Source: JALEFZ01 sp038527485
Lineage (GTDB): Bacteria > Bacteroidota > Bacteroidia > J057
Assembly: GCA_038527485.1 (NCBI GenBank)
Contig: JBCBFT010000015.1
Span: 1-64,000, forward strand
Reading direction: 5' to 3'
Length of the DNA stretch: 64,000 nucleotides
Shown piece after piece: positions 1-8,247 of this stretch. The translations under genes and the position numbers were made by a program. Position 1 is the first letter of the stretch, and each line of letters starts with the position of its first letter. The notes under the pieces are model-generated. The model worked only from the letters and a program-made list of their open reading frames with translations. It did not search any database and was not told the origin of the DNA.

Positions 1-1
1 G

Positions 2-382
2 CGTCATATACTGGTCGATACCTTGGGGCTTCCTCTTGCCATTGAGGTTTCTTCGGCTAACACCGCAGACTTTTTAGGAGGATATGAGTTGTTAGCTCAA
101 GTGGAACAAAATCATCAAAATCTTGAACTTATACGAGGAGACCAGCACTATGCTCAGCAGTTCAAGCAAGCAGCCAGTTGGTTTGATATAAGGGTTGAAA
201 CAGGTAAGAGACCCCCATCGGCTCAGGGGTTTGTCCCACAGATAGGAAGATGGCAAGTAGAGAGATCCTTTGGATGGATGGGGTTTTTCCGCAGATTATC
301 AAAGGATTACGAAAAACTCCCTCAATCCTCAGTGGCATTTATTCAACTGATGTTCATCACGATCATTTTGGCAAGACTATGA
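2..382 (+). CDS. IS5-family transposase, C-terminal part (cut by window edge)
   Basis: This is the C-terminal 126 residues of a DDE transposase; the reading frame is open at the left edge, so the start lies outside the window. It begins with HILVDTLGLPLAI, the second catalytic-aspartate region of IS5/IS427-group transposases, and continues with a GDQHY block. The final catalytic Glu sits in the WQVERSFGW motif, followed by RRLSKDYE, which is the usual IS5 C-terminal signature. The enzyme would cut and join the ends of its own insertion sequence. The right terminal repeat follows 7 bp after the stop codon. Whether the full element is intact cannot be told. The family call is sure; activity is unknown. 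Confidence 0.9.
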   Translation, partial: RHILVDTLGLPLAIEVSSANTADFLGGYELLAQVEQNHQNLELIRGDQHYAQQFKQAASWFDIRVETGKRPPSAQGFVPQIGRWQVERSFGWMGFFRRLSKDYEKLPQSSVAFIQLMFITIILARL

Positions 383-389
383 GATTTTC

Positions 390-404
390 TTCCCAAACAT
401 GCTC
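390..404. repeat. right terminal inverted repeat of the IS5-family element
   Basis: Reading inward from the right end the sequence is GAGCATGTTTGGGAA, a typical IS5-family terminal repeat. It is followed directly by TAA, which fits the TNA target duplication of the IS1031/IS427 groups. The left repeat is outside the window, so the duplication cannot be confirmed. The same end pattern recurs in two short elements at 3653-3747 and 20818-20880. Confidence 0.6.
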
Positions 405-628
405 TAAATTTTCGATAATTTGATCATCGCCTTTAACCTCCTTAGCGTTGAACCCCGAGATTTTTAGAAAAAAAGCAGCACTGGTAATGAATCCTATAGC
501 TTGAATTTTATTGAAAATCCCTCCTAGAGAAGGTCATTCCAAGCTTTAATTTCCAGAACCTACATGGTCCATTACTACATTATATGATTATTCCAAAATA
601 TTTAAATTCTATAATATAAATATAAGAT
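405..628. other. intergenic DNA between IS end and DUF1684 gene
   Basis: AT-rich, no plausible ORF, no strong hairpin and no recognisable RNA gene. The promoter of the following gene presumably lies in the last 100 bp, but no convincing TAnnTTTG box was seen. Confidence 0.4.
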
Positions 629-1255
629 ATGAAAAATCAATGGATAGCTTTTTCCCTGCTCCTCTTTACGAGTCTGGCCCTTCAGGCGCAGATTGACCTT
701 ATAGGATACCCAGATAGTATCGCCTCCTATCATGCGGAGCAAAAAGAGAAGTTTCAAGATGAAGTGCGTTCGCCGCTACGCGAGGGAGCAGCTCATTTTA
801 AAGGGCACGATTGGTTTCCTACGAATCCGTCCTTTTGCGTGGATGCGACATTGAGGCGGACAGATGAAGCCAAACCCTTCATGATGCCAACTTCTAACCC
901 AGATCGTTCCAAGCCCTATGTATCTTATGGTATCGCGACATTTCGATTGGGCGAAGAAGTATTCGAACTCACGGTGTACAAAAGCCTGGGTCTCCCAGCT
1001 TTACCTCAGTATCGAGACTATTATTTTATTCCCTTTCAAGATCAGACCAATGGAGAAGAAACTTATGGAGGGGGAAGGTATTTGGATATTCGCCTGAAGG
1101 ACGGACAAAACCAATTTGTCATCGACTTTAATCGCTGCTACAACCCCTATTGTGCATACACGGATGGCTGGTCTTGTCCGATTCCCCCAAAAGAAAACCG
1201 CCTAACAACGCGAATTGAAGCAGGTATCAAAAGCTACGAAAGTAAGGGGCATTGA
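629..1255 (+). CDS. secreted DUF1684 family protein
   Basis: A 208-aa protein with an N-terminal signal peptide of about 20 residues ending LALQAQ, so it is exported. The C-terminal half carries the hallmark DUF1684 pattern: a GGRYLDIRL strand, then DFNRCYNPYCAY, then a CPIPPKENRL segment. The YNPYCAY and CPIPP cysteines are conserved in the family. The molecular function of DUF1684 is not known; proteins of this family are small exported proteins common in Bacteroidota and Actinobacteria. The gene is convergent with the DUF3109 gene, whose stop lies 6 bp away, and stands alone downstream of the IS end. Start chosen at the ATG giving the signal peptide. Confidence 0.85.
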   Translation: MKNQWIAFSLLLFTSLALQAQIDLIGYPDSIASYHAEQKEKFQDEVRSPLREGAAHFKGHDWFPTNPSFCVDATLRRTDEAKPFMMPTSNPDRSKPYVSYGIATFRLGEEVFELTVYKSLGLPALPQYRDYYFIPFQDQTNGEETYGGGRYLDIRLKDGQNQFVIDFNRCYNPYCAYTDGWSCPIPPKENRLTTRIEAGIKSYESKGH

Positions 1256-1261
1256 TACGCT

Positions 1262-1894
1262 CTACTTGAGGTTGTCATCTGAGTCTCCCTGCGACGCCAT
1301 AAATTGGGCCGTCTGGTCCAGTTGCTCATAAAATGAAGCCCCATACGCACGGATCAAGGCATCTTTGACAAATTCATAGACTTTTACGCCTTTGTGTGCG
1401 CCTTTGAAACAAGCGGCACTGCATATATCCCACCGGTCATAGTTGAGCGCGGTGAACTCTCCGACAGGTTGAACACGTATGGGATACAATTCACAAGAAA
1501 TCGGCTTCTTGAAATCGACTACCCCTTCACGATAGGCCTGCTCTATCCCACACAGCGCGGTTCCATTTTCAGAGAATGTCACATATGCACACTCCTCCTC
1601 ATTTACGAGCGGGGTAGATAGACTTCCCGTAAAATCGCGCACCCAAGTTCCTTGCGCTTCAATCGCTTCTATCCCTTCGGGCCGTAAGTAGGACTTGACT
1701 TTGGGATAGATCTCATCCAAGATAGCTACTTCCTCCTTCTCCAAGGGAGCCCCTAACTCTCCCTCCACACAACAAGCTCCCTTGCAAGCCACAATGTCAC
1801 ACGCAAACAGCTCCTGTGTGACCTCACTGCTGACTAGCTTATCCTCAATCTGTAGAACTACAGGATCATTTTTCTTTTTCCTTCGCAAACTCAT
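1262..1894 (-). CDS. DUF3109 family cysteine-rich protein
   Basis: A 210-aa soluble protein. Near residue 30 it has the cluster FACDIVACKGACC, followed by single cysteines in NEEECAY, ALCGIEQ and ISCELYPIRV, and a late WDICSAAC pair. This layout is that of DUF3109, related to the YkgJ CxxxxxC metal-chelating proteins, so a zinc or iron-sulfur site is likely although no reaction is known. The N-terminus is lysine and arginine rich, with no signal peptide, indicating a cytoplasmic location. It is monocistronic and convergent with the DUF1684 gene. Start is the ATG at 1894, which gives the usual family length. Confidence 0.85.
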   Translation of the reverse strand: MSLRRKKKNDPVVLQIEDKLVSSEVTQELFACDIVACKGACCVEGELGAPLEKEEVAILDEIYPKVKSYLRPEGIEAIEAQGTWVRDFTGSLSTPLVNEEECAYVTFSENGTALCGIEQAYREGVVDFKKPISCELYPIRVQPVGEFTALNYDRWDICSAACFKGAHKGVKVYEFVKDALIRAYGASFYEQLDQTAQFMASQGDSDDNLK

Positions 1895-1963
1895 ACGACA
1901 AAGTTAGGGAGAAGCATTTGGCTTTAAAAGTCAAAGGGAGATGTGATACGTCTACTAGATTCC

Positions 1964-2681
1964 TCACGGTTTTCTCACCATGGCCCAATCACTGATATTT
2001 CTGTAAGTACGACCTGCCTGAAGTACTTCAAAACCTACACGATTAAGCGTGTCCAAAAACTCCTCCTGAGAATGTGTCCAGTAGGTTCCGTCAATCTGTT
2101 TTTTTCTAATGGCTCGATTTTGCTGACTGACAATCTTGGCCTCCTGCAAGACTTGGAAAGTTTTTTTCCACCCATATACTTTTACCATCCGACTGACGAT
2201 CGCCACCTGCCAATCTAGTACGTTGACAGCGCTACCAGGATCGACAAACAGGCCCCATCCTCCAGGTACTAACCAATGACGTATATTCTGAAGTATTTTT
2301 TCAGGTTCAGGGAGTGTGTAGAGAGAATGAATACATACGCAGGCTTGGATCTTTTCTTGGGGAAATTGGATATCTTTGACTGAACGAGAAATAATTTGAA
2401 GGTTTTGAAGATCCAACTCATCCCTTTTCCTTTCAGCTATTTTATTCATCTCTGTCTACGTGTACAATCTGAGCCTGCGGAAAACGCTGAGCCAAAGCGA
2501 CAGAATAGTTTCCTGTACCTGCACCTAAGTCCAAAATACATGCTCCTGGTGGAATATCCCATGAATCTATCTTTAGCAACACCTCTCTATGCAGATCCTG
2601 GTAAAAAGGATTGTACTCCATGAGTAGATCATACTTCTGTGCATAGAGAGACCAGTCTACCTTTTCTTTATGCGAGACCAT
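1964..2681 (-). pseudogene. class I SAM-dependent methyltransferase, split by a frameshift
   Basis: Two overlapping frames make one methyltransferase of about 240 residues. The first frame (2681 to 2442, 79 aa) has the SAM-binding motif I ILDLGAGTGNYS and ends with VDRDE followed by TAA. The second (2449 to 1964, 161 aa) continues with the downstream strands, including CIHSLYTLPEPEKIL and the LVPGGWGLFVDPG segment. The frames overlap by 8 nt (ATGAATAA), so one base appears to be missing or two inserted near 2445. It could be a real mutation, a sequencing error or, less likely, a coupled or programmed frameshift. The first frame overlaps the end of the acyltransferase gene upstream by 14 nt, so both are co-transcribed. 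Substrate unknown; a product of the upstream enzyme is a natural guess. Confidence 0.75.
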
Positions 2682-3369
2682 TTTCTATAGATTTTTGTAC
2701 GAGTTGGTAGTAAATATCACGTTCAGCTACTGTGCAAGCAGGCATTCCTTTATCCAAAATTGTCTGTCGGCTCTTTTCGGTAGGCACAGTCAGCAAAACC
2801 GCAGCATTTTGAATCCATTCGAAATAAGCAGGTGCAGAAATCTGCTGGAAGCCAAGCATACGTTGATAAAACGGAACGTGCTTCTCCCTGACAGTTGTGA
2901 TGATATGGGCACATTCGTCATACTGCGCACTTAGATCCTGAATCCGAAACAGTAAAAGCTGGGCAAATAAGGATTTACGCCCCGTTAACGTTGGTGCCAC
3001 GGCATATCGAGAGGACTCCAATATGCGTTCATTCCCTCCTATTGATTGGGCTATTTCCTTTTGAAATTTAGCCACGCTCTCTGTCATCTCCCAGTTATAT
3101 CGATCCGACCAGATAGAACTTCTCACAGTGGCTATAGGCGTATCCTCATACCAGAGTAAATGAATGCGCGCATTGGTTTGCGCATCGAAGGAATCCATCA
3201 GATAGGGATAGTCACTAGGCGGGATCATCGCTGCCTGTACATAGGCTTCGTATCGGAGGTGATAAGCTAGCCGCTTCATTTCAGAATTATAACAAAATTG
3301 AGCTGTAAAGCCATTCACCTCAAATAAAGCTTCCTCCTCCAACAGGATTTTCTTCTCTCTCGCTTGCAT
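2668..3369 (-). CDS. FeeM/LuxI-like N-acyl amino acid synthase (GNAT fold)
   Basis: A 233-aa protein with the layout of the autoinducer-synthase/FeeM branch of the GNAT superfamily. Near residue 40 it has LRYEAYVQAAMIP followed by LMDSFDAQTN, matching the Arg...Phe/Tyr...Asp-x-Phe-Asp block of LuxI-type enzymes. IATVRSSIW then matches the conserved mid-domain Arg strand, and ILESSRYAV the E-x-S-R-x-x-V motif. Family members join an acyl group from acyl carrier protein or CoA to an amino acid or amine. No signal peptide or membrane segment is present. It lies directly upstream of, and overlaps, the methyltransferase gene. Product identity cannot be read from sequence; long-chain N-acyl amino acid is the family default. 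Confidence 0.7.
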   Translation of the reverse strand: MQAREKKILLEEEALFEVNGFTAQFCYNSEMKRLAYHLRYEAYVQAAMIPPSDYPYLMDSFDAQTNARIHLLWYEDTPIATVRSSIWSDRYNWEMTESVAKFQKEIAQSIGGNERILESSRYAVAPTLTGRKSLFAQLLLFRIQDLSAQYDECAHIITTVREKHVPFYQRMLGFQQISAPAYFEWIQNAAVLLTVPTEKSRQTILDKGMPACTVAERDIYYQLVQKSIENGLA

Positions 3370-3590
3370 GAATATTGGTATTAGGATTCTGCTTTGACCC
3401 TAGTAATCAATCACAAAACGGAAAGGAGAGGAAAAATACATGGTACGCGTACAATTTCACCCCTTCCTTAGATTGGTACGATAACGTAAAAATAAAGTAT
3501 AGTATTCCCCTTATATATAAGTCGGAAGTCTATCAAAAAATCTAAAGTGTCGGGGGATTTTTTTAGGAAAGAAAAATCTTCCATAGAAAA
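3370..3590. other. intergenic DNA upstream of the acyltransferase gene
   Basis: AT-rich leader and promoter region of the leftward acyltransferase unit. No ORF and no clear promoter box were recognised. It ends at the terminator hairpin of the DUF4249 gene. Confidence 0.3.
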
Positions 3591-3640
3591 AGTGCAAGTA
3601 GCCGTTTGACGATGACATCGCCTGGGCTGCTACTTGCACT
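3591..3640 (-). terminator. rho-independent terminator of the TonB receptor/DUF4249 operon
   Basis: On the minus strand a perfect 12-bp stem (AGTGCAAGTAGC with its complement) encloses a loop of about 24 nt and is followed by a run of five T, as expected for intrinsic termination of the leftward operon. The MITE at 3653-3747 lies between this hairpin and the stop codon of the operon. Confidence 0.65.
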
Positions 3641-3652
3641 CATAATATATTA

Positions 3653-3747
3653 GACCCTGTTTGAGACTTCAAATCTGCAAAAAGTTTGCGCTCTCAGAAC
3701 CTAGAATCTCTGCTTTTTAGCTACATTTTCATTGTTTCAAATGGGTC
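3653..3747. mobile_element. 95-bp MITE with IS5-like ends (copy 1)
   Basis: Imperfect terminal inverted repeats (GACCCTGTTTGA left, GACCCATTTGA as complement of the right) enclose 95 bp without coding capacity. Both sides are flanked by TTA (3650-3652 and 3748-3750), a TNA target duplication as made by IS5-family transposases. A shorter relative lies at 20818-20880 in inverse orientation. An internal direct repeat AATCT occurs at 3672-3676 and 3705-3709. Confidence 0.75.
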
Positions 3748-3778
3748 TTAATCCTCGTTTTACTACGCTACGTTTAGT

Positions 3779-4834
3779 CTATGGTATAAATGTGTACTTC
3801 GTTCGATTAAACGATCCTACCAGTCCATAGCCTCCTTCGACATTGCTGTTGAGGATGACTGGTTCGGCGGGAAAAAAGGCGGATTCGATTCCCGTGGTAT
3901 AGCTGCGCTCTTGCAAGAATTTCTTCTCGGAGAAAATCGCGTATCCCTTATCCATAGAAAACATTTCGATATCCACACTTATAATGTTCGGTGGTACAGG
4001 ATTGCCATTGAAGTCAAAGGTCTGTGCCACGATTCTGAACCAAGTGGTGACGGTAGCAGGCGCTCCACCATTAAATGCCACATCAGATAAGGGAGATAGA
4101 TCCCGAGAAAGAAAGCCATCGGCATCCTGCTGCAAGTCTATCGCTAGTTGGTCGAACTGTCCTGCAGTATCTACTTCAGGAGAATTGATCCTTTGTTGCT
4201 CATATTGGATGAAACTAGAAAATTTATAGAAGTTCTCCTGATCAGGGGGATCATTGAACATGATTTTTAACGCATTCCATGAGAACTCCGATCCTTCTAT
4301 GTCGCGATTACTGATAGAATCGATCGCAAGCGATACGCCTTGAATCTCAATCGCTGCTGGAATTGTCGTCTCTGCTTCTGCTTGGCCCAAGGTAGGATGA
4401 GTCACGACAAAGGAGTATGTCTCACCAGGAAGCGGATTGCGTTGGGGATTTTTTGTAAAATATGCTGCACCTGGCCAATCGACGATGATTTCACTCACAA
4501 TGGTTGTATCTACCCCTTGTGGCGTAGTTACCTGGAAGGATTCCAAGATCGTATCTGAGATTACCGTATCTTGAAAGACCATCACATCCAAAAACTCTCC
4601 GTTTCGAAATACAGATACCTGGGCATCGCGGACTTGTATGGTACTATCCGTGACATTCTCATCTAGTACGCCATAGCTGCGAGAGACATAGAGTTGGAGA
4701 AAATTTTCGGGCTCAAGGAAGGTATTCAGAGTAAGTTTCGCTTCATGTTCTGGAAATGGAACCTCAAGATCCACCTCACAGCTCACAGCAGTCAGCAGCA
4801 AACTCAAACCAAAGATATATAAGATATTTTTCAT
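3779..4834 (-). CDS. DUF4249 family outer-membrane lipoprotein
   Basis: A 351-aa lipoprotein: the signal sequence ends in the lipobox LTAVSC near residue 19, so the mature protein starts with lipidated Cys. The start of the mature part, EVDLEVPFPEHEAKLTLNTFLEP, and the DAQVSVFRNGEF strand match DUF4249. Members are almost always encoded with a TonB-dependent receptor and are thought to act as a surface partner for substrate capture, by analogy with SusD-like proteins, though they are not homologous to SusD. The receptor gene lies 29 bp upstream on the same strand, so the two form an operon. The ligand is unknown. No truncation is seen. Confidence 0.9.
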   Translation of the reverse strand: MKNILYIFGLSLLLTAVSCEVDLEVPFPEHEAKLTLNTFLEPENFLQLYVSRSYGVLDENVTDSTIQVRDAQVSVFRNGEFLDVMVFQDTVISDTILESFQVTTPQGVDTTIVSEIIVDWPGAAYFTKNPQRNPLPGETYSFVVTHPTLGQAEAETTIPAAIEIQGVSLAIDSISNRDIEGSEFSWNALKIMFNDPPDQENFYKFSSFIQYEQQRINSPEVDTAGQFDQLAIDLQQDADGFLSRDLSPLSDVAFNGGAPATVTTWFRIVAQTFDFNGNPVPPNIISVDIEMFSMDKGYAIFSEKKFLQERSYTTGIESAFFPAEPVILNSNVEGGYGLVGSFNRTKYTFIP

Positions 4835-4863
4835 TGTAGACTATTTGGAGGTGAGGAATTATC

Positions 4864-7362
4864 TTAGAACTTAAACTGGAAACTGGGTGTGATGATGATG
4901 GGAAATAAGGCGACTTTCACGAGGCTTGTATTATTCGAAATCAAACCAAATTCTCCATTAGGAAGCTCACCAAACTCAGGGTTTGATTGAAAGTAATAGG
5001 TAAAGGGATTGAGTCGACTATACGCATTGTACACACTGATCGACCAGATGCGCTCTCCCCATTTCTTTTTCTTGATAAAATTGATTCCCAGATCCATGCG
5101 GTGGTAAGGCTCAAATCGAAATCCATTTCTTCCTTCCTCATACAGGATGCCTCCCCCGTTAAATCCACCGATAGCACTTTGCACCTGAAAAAAAGGATTG
5201 GAAGAAAACTGATTGCCAAACCCGAAGGCCGATGAAAAGAATGGGTCTTGCAAAGTCGCAAAGCCACCTGTAGGAAGATTGATTGCATTACCCGTACCGA
5301 AAACCCATGTACCCGAAAGGGTAATATTCTTTTTGAGCTTATGAATGACGACAATACTTACATCATGCCGACGATCATATTTGAATGGAAACTGCAAGCC
5401 ATTATTGATGTTGTCAAACTGTCGATAGTTCCACGACAGGGTATAACCAATCCATCCTGTGGTACGCCCTTGTTTCTTTTCGATCAGCAGTTCGGTCCCG
5501 TAGGCAGTACCTTCCCCTCCTGTCTCCACAGTGGATTCCCACGTACCTGAATTGAGTCCCCCAAAGAAAAAATTATTGCCCTCCTTAAATGCGATCAATC
5601 CGCGCATCTCTTTATAATATCCCTCTAGACTCACACTGATCTGATCCTCAAAGAGGGAGGCCGAAATCCCTGCCGCAGCCTGCCAAGCGTCTTGTCGTGG
5701 CACCTTTGCTGTCGCAGGCACCCATAGATCAATGGGTAACCCTACGCCAGAGTTGGTCAAGAGATGGATAAACTGGGTCATCTGAGCGTAGGAAGCTTTG
5801 ACAGCCACATTGTCAGAGACGGCAAGACGGAAAGCAGCACGTGGCTGAAGGGAAAAAGATTGTAGGCGGTCCGTGAGGTTGTAGTAATGTGCCAGATGTA
5901 CACCTACATTTGCAGAAAATCGTTTGCCGATCTTGATGTTGTCCTCTATATAAAGGCCTGATTCTATCGTCGTATCTATCTTAGAATTGAAGGTCGTATC
6001 CAAGCTTAATCCGTCTGTCTGCTGACTGAACCCCAAGCTACTGGGGACAAACTTGTGGTAAGTACTTTGCACGCCAAATTTGATGTCGTGCGCGGGACTA
6101 GGATAGTAGTCAAAATCTAGCTTGAGCCCCCAATCTCGGATACGTGAACGATAGTCCAATCCAAACTCATCGACAGACACAGAGTCTCCATTCCTAACCT
6201 CAGACCTTCCGTCTCCATTGGTACGGAGCTGATACTGGGAGTAGGTCGCCGTCAGGTTGCTGAACAATTTATTGTTCCACAGGTGGTTCCATCTCACCGC
6301 TGCCAGACGATTGCCCCACCCCAAGCCAAACTTGAACTCGTCTTCGTAATCAATCCCTCCTCCTGAGCTACTAAACCCACTGTTGACAGAGGCGACATCC
6401 CGCCCGAGATAGAAAGAGCCATAGACACGATCTTTGTCAGAGAGAATGTAGTTTACCTTCCCGTTGAGGTCATAAAAATAGTAGCCAGCAGATCCTTCTC
6501 CACCAGAGGCGATGCGCGTCAAAGGTCTGGTCAACAAATCGATGTAGGTACGTCGTCCTGAAATGATAAAGGAGCTTTTTCCTTTCACTAGGGGGCCTTC
6601 TAGCGAAAACTTACTGGCGATCAAACTGATGTTTCCTTCTCCGTGAAACTCATTCAGGTTCCCTTCCTTCATCCGCACGTCGAGGATGGAGGAGAGACGA
6701 CCACCGTAACGTGCAGGGAAGCCTCCTTTGTACAATTGGACGCTGCTTAAGGCATCTGCATTGAAGACTGAGAAAAAGCCTCCTAAGTGACTCACATAGT
6801 AAAGAGGTACCCCATCGAGGGTGATTAGGTTTTGGTCGGGGCTACCTCCACGGACATAGAGGCCTGTACTACCTTCTGTCCCACTCTGGACGCCTGGCAA
6901 AAGCTGTATGACCTTGACCACGTCGACTTCCCCTCCTAGTGCAGGCAGGGATTTTATCTGGTCAATGGATACATCAATTTTACTCATCTGAGTTTGGTCT
7001 ACGTCGCGATCAATGTTCTCAGCCACAATCTCGACTTCGTCCAGCGACTTGAGTTTCAAGTCGACATTCAATACGGTATCTGATGTCAGATTAAGCTCAA
7101 ACACTTGAGCCTCATAGCTTGCATAGCTCACGCGGAGGGAAATCGCCCCTTGTGGGAGCTTCAAGCTGAAGAATCCGTAGTTATTGGTGATGGCACCTTT
7201 TTGACTTCGGGTATCAATGATAGTTGCGTTGATGAGTTTCTCGCCAGAGGATCCAGCAGAGACATATCCACTGATGACGTAGGATTGTGCTTGTGCATCT
7301 AGGGCAAATAGTTGCATACAGCATCCTATGAGCAGTAGACGAAGGATTAACGTCCAATTCAT
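4864..7362 (-). CDS. TonB-dependent receptor with CarboxypepD_reg-like N-terminal domain
   Basis: An 832-aa outer-membrane receptor. A signal peptide (residues 1-26, ending DAQAQ) is followed by a carboxypeptidase-regulatory-like beta-sandwich (about 28-110), a TonB plug (about 125-230) with LYVRGGSPDQNLITLDGVPLY and the KGGFPARYGGR block, and a 22-strand-type barrel ending in FQFKF with a C-terminal Phe, as expected for BAM-assembled barrels. It imports an unidentified substrate using TonB energy. It is the first gene of an operon with the DUF4249 lipoprotein. It is not a SusC-type receptor: no SusD partner follows and the length is shorter. No adjacent anti-sigma/sigma pair was found. Confidence 0.93.
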   Translation of the reverse strand: MNWTLILRLLLIGCCMQLFALDAQAQSYVISGYVSAGSSGEKLINATIIDTRSQKGAITNNYGFFSLKLPQGAISLRVSYASYEAQVFELNLTSDTVLNVDLKLKSLDEVEIVAENIDRDVDQTQMSKIDVSIDQIKSLPALGGEVDVVKVIQLLPGVQSGTEGSTGLYVRGGSPDQNLITLDGVPLYYVSHLGGFFSVFNADALSSVQLYKGGFPARYGGRLSSILDVRMKEGNLNEFHGEGNISLIASKFSLEGPLVKGKSSFIISGRRTYIDLLTRPLTRIASGGEGSAGYYFYDLNGKVNYILSDKDRVYGSFYLGRDVASVNSGFSSSGGGIDYEDEFKFGLGWGNRLAAVRWNHLWNNKLFSNLTATYSQYQLRTNGDGRSEVRNGDSVSVDEFGLDYRSRIRDWGLKLDFDYYPSPAHDIKFGVQSTYHKFVPSSLGFSQQTDGLSLDTTFNSKIDTTIESGLYIEDNIKIGKRFSANVGVHLAHYYNLTDRLQSFSLQPRAAFRLAVSDNVAVKASYAQMTQFIHLLTNSGVGLPIDLWVPATAKVPRQDAWQAAAGISASLFEDQISVSLEGYYKEMRGLIAFKEGNNFFFGGLNSGTWESTVETGGEGTAYGTELLIEKKQGRTTGWIGYTLSWNYRQFDNINNGLQFPFKYDRRHDVSIVVIHKLKKNITLSGTWVFGTGNAINLPTGGFATLQDPFFSSAFGFGNQFSSNPFFQVQSAIGGFNGGGILYEEGRNGFRFEPYHRMDLGINFIKKKKWGERIWSISVYNAYSRLNPFTYYFQSNPEFGELPNGEFGLISNNTSLVKVALFPIIITPSFQFKF

Positions 7363-7424
7363 ATAGGGGTTGATTGTGTAGTGTAGATTAGGTTATGACT
7401 TGCAAATAACAAGAAAGAAGTTAG

Positions 7425-7502
7425 TTTTCAGGTGTTATTTTCTTGTGTGTTTTTTCTCAAGTAATGAAGGAATCAACCTGAAAATCTAGCAAATTTTTCA
7501 GG
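7425..7502. promoter_or_regulatory. repeated TTTTCAGG motif upstream of the TonB receptor
   Basis: TTTTCAGGT (7425-7433) and its complement ACCTGAAAA (7476-7484) form a spaced inverted repeat, and a third direct copy TTTTCAGG follows at 7495-7502. The cluster lies 63-140 bp upstream of the receptor start, where an operator could sit. Binding protein unknown. Confidence 0.3.
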
Positions 7503-7536
7503 CGTGTTTATTTGGGGGATGAATGTGGAAGGTGAA

Positions 7537-8145
7537 TTAGTTTTCGGTAGTAGCAGGAAGATCAAATACTTTGGCCAGGTCTATTTTCACTTCAGGAAAA
7601 ATATGGGGAGAAACGACCGCGTCGTAGGGAGACATTTTACCTCCTCCATACATTTGTTCTGCTTCGTCTCGCACAAAAGTAGTCAATGTAGACTCCGAGG
7701 GATGGATGATCCAGTACTCACGCACACCTGCGGCTTCGTAGACCTTAAATTTGGTTTCTACATCTCGCTTGCTATCCTGAGACAGGATCTCGATCACCCA
7801 ATCAGGTGCGCCTAAGCAGCCGCGTTCGTCTAGCTTCTCGGGATCACAGACCACACAAAGGTCAGGTTGTACAACTGTGAAGATCACTTTATCATTCGTC
7901 TCTCCCTGAGTTTTGGGAAGTCGTACATCGAAAGGTGCAATGTATAGTTCACAGGATGTATTCGGATCATCAAAAAAAGGAAATAGCCTACCTGTCAATT
8001 GAACTGCAATTCTTTGATGCCTTCGATTGGGCGCAGAAAGCATCTCATATCTTTTCCCTTGAATCAACTCATACCTTTTCCCATCATCCCATTGGAGGTA
8101 GTCTTCATAGGTATAAAATCGAGGATGTTGGGGAGAAAGGGTCAT
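7537..8145 (-). CDS. Uma2 family (DUF820) PD-(D/E)XK nuclease-like protein
   Basis: A 202-aa protein with the full Uma2 pattern: the YTYEDYLQWDDGKRYELIQGK opening, then FDVRLP, then VQPDLCVVCD, DWVIEILSQDS and TKFKVYEAAGVREYWIIHP. Asp in QPDL, Glu in VIEIL and the following Lys form the expected PD-(D/E)XK nuclease site. Family members are numerous in Cyanobacteria and Bacteroidota; their biological role is not established although a restriction-like nuclease activity is predicted. It is a single gene, oriented away from the SRPBCC gene with about 100 bp between. All key residues appear present. Confidence 0.85.
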   Translation of the reverse strand: MTLSPQHPRFYTYEDYLQWDDGKRYELIQGKRYEMLSAPNRRHQRIAVQLTGRLFPFFDDPNTSCELYIAPFDVRLPKTQGETNDKVIFTVVQPDLCVVCDPEKLDERGCLGAPDWVIEILSQDSKRDVETKFKVYEAAGVREYWIIHPSESTLTTFVRDEAEQMYGGGKMSPYDAVVSPHIFPEVKIDLAKVFDLPATTEN

Positions 8146-8247
8146 ACAGGTGCTTTCTTTTCCTCAAGATACGAAATATCCACAACATAAGCGGAAGTGC
8201 GTAGTTGCTAAGACCATATTCGAGTCCTCACTACTTGTCATCTGATC

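Noticed and set aside
4864..7362. SusC/SusD pair
   Set aside because: No SusD-like protein follows; the partner is DUF4249 and the receptor is shorter than SusC.
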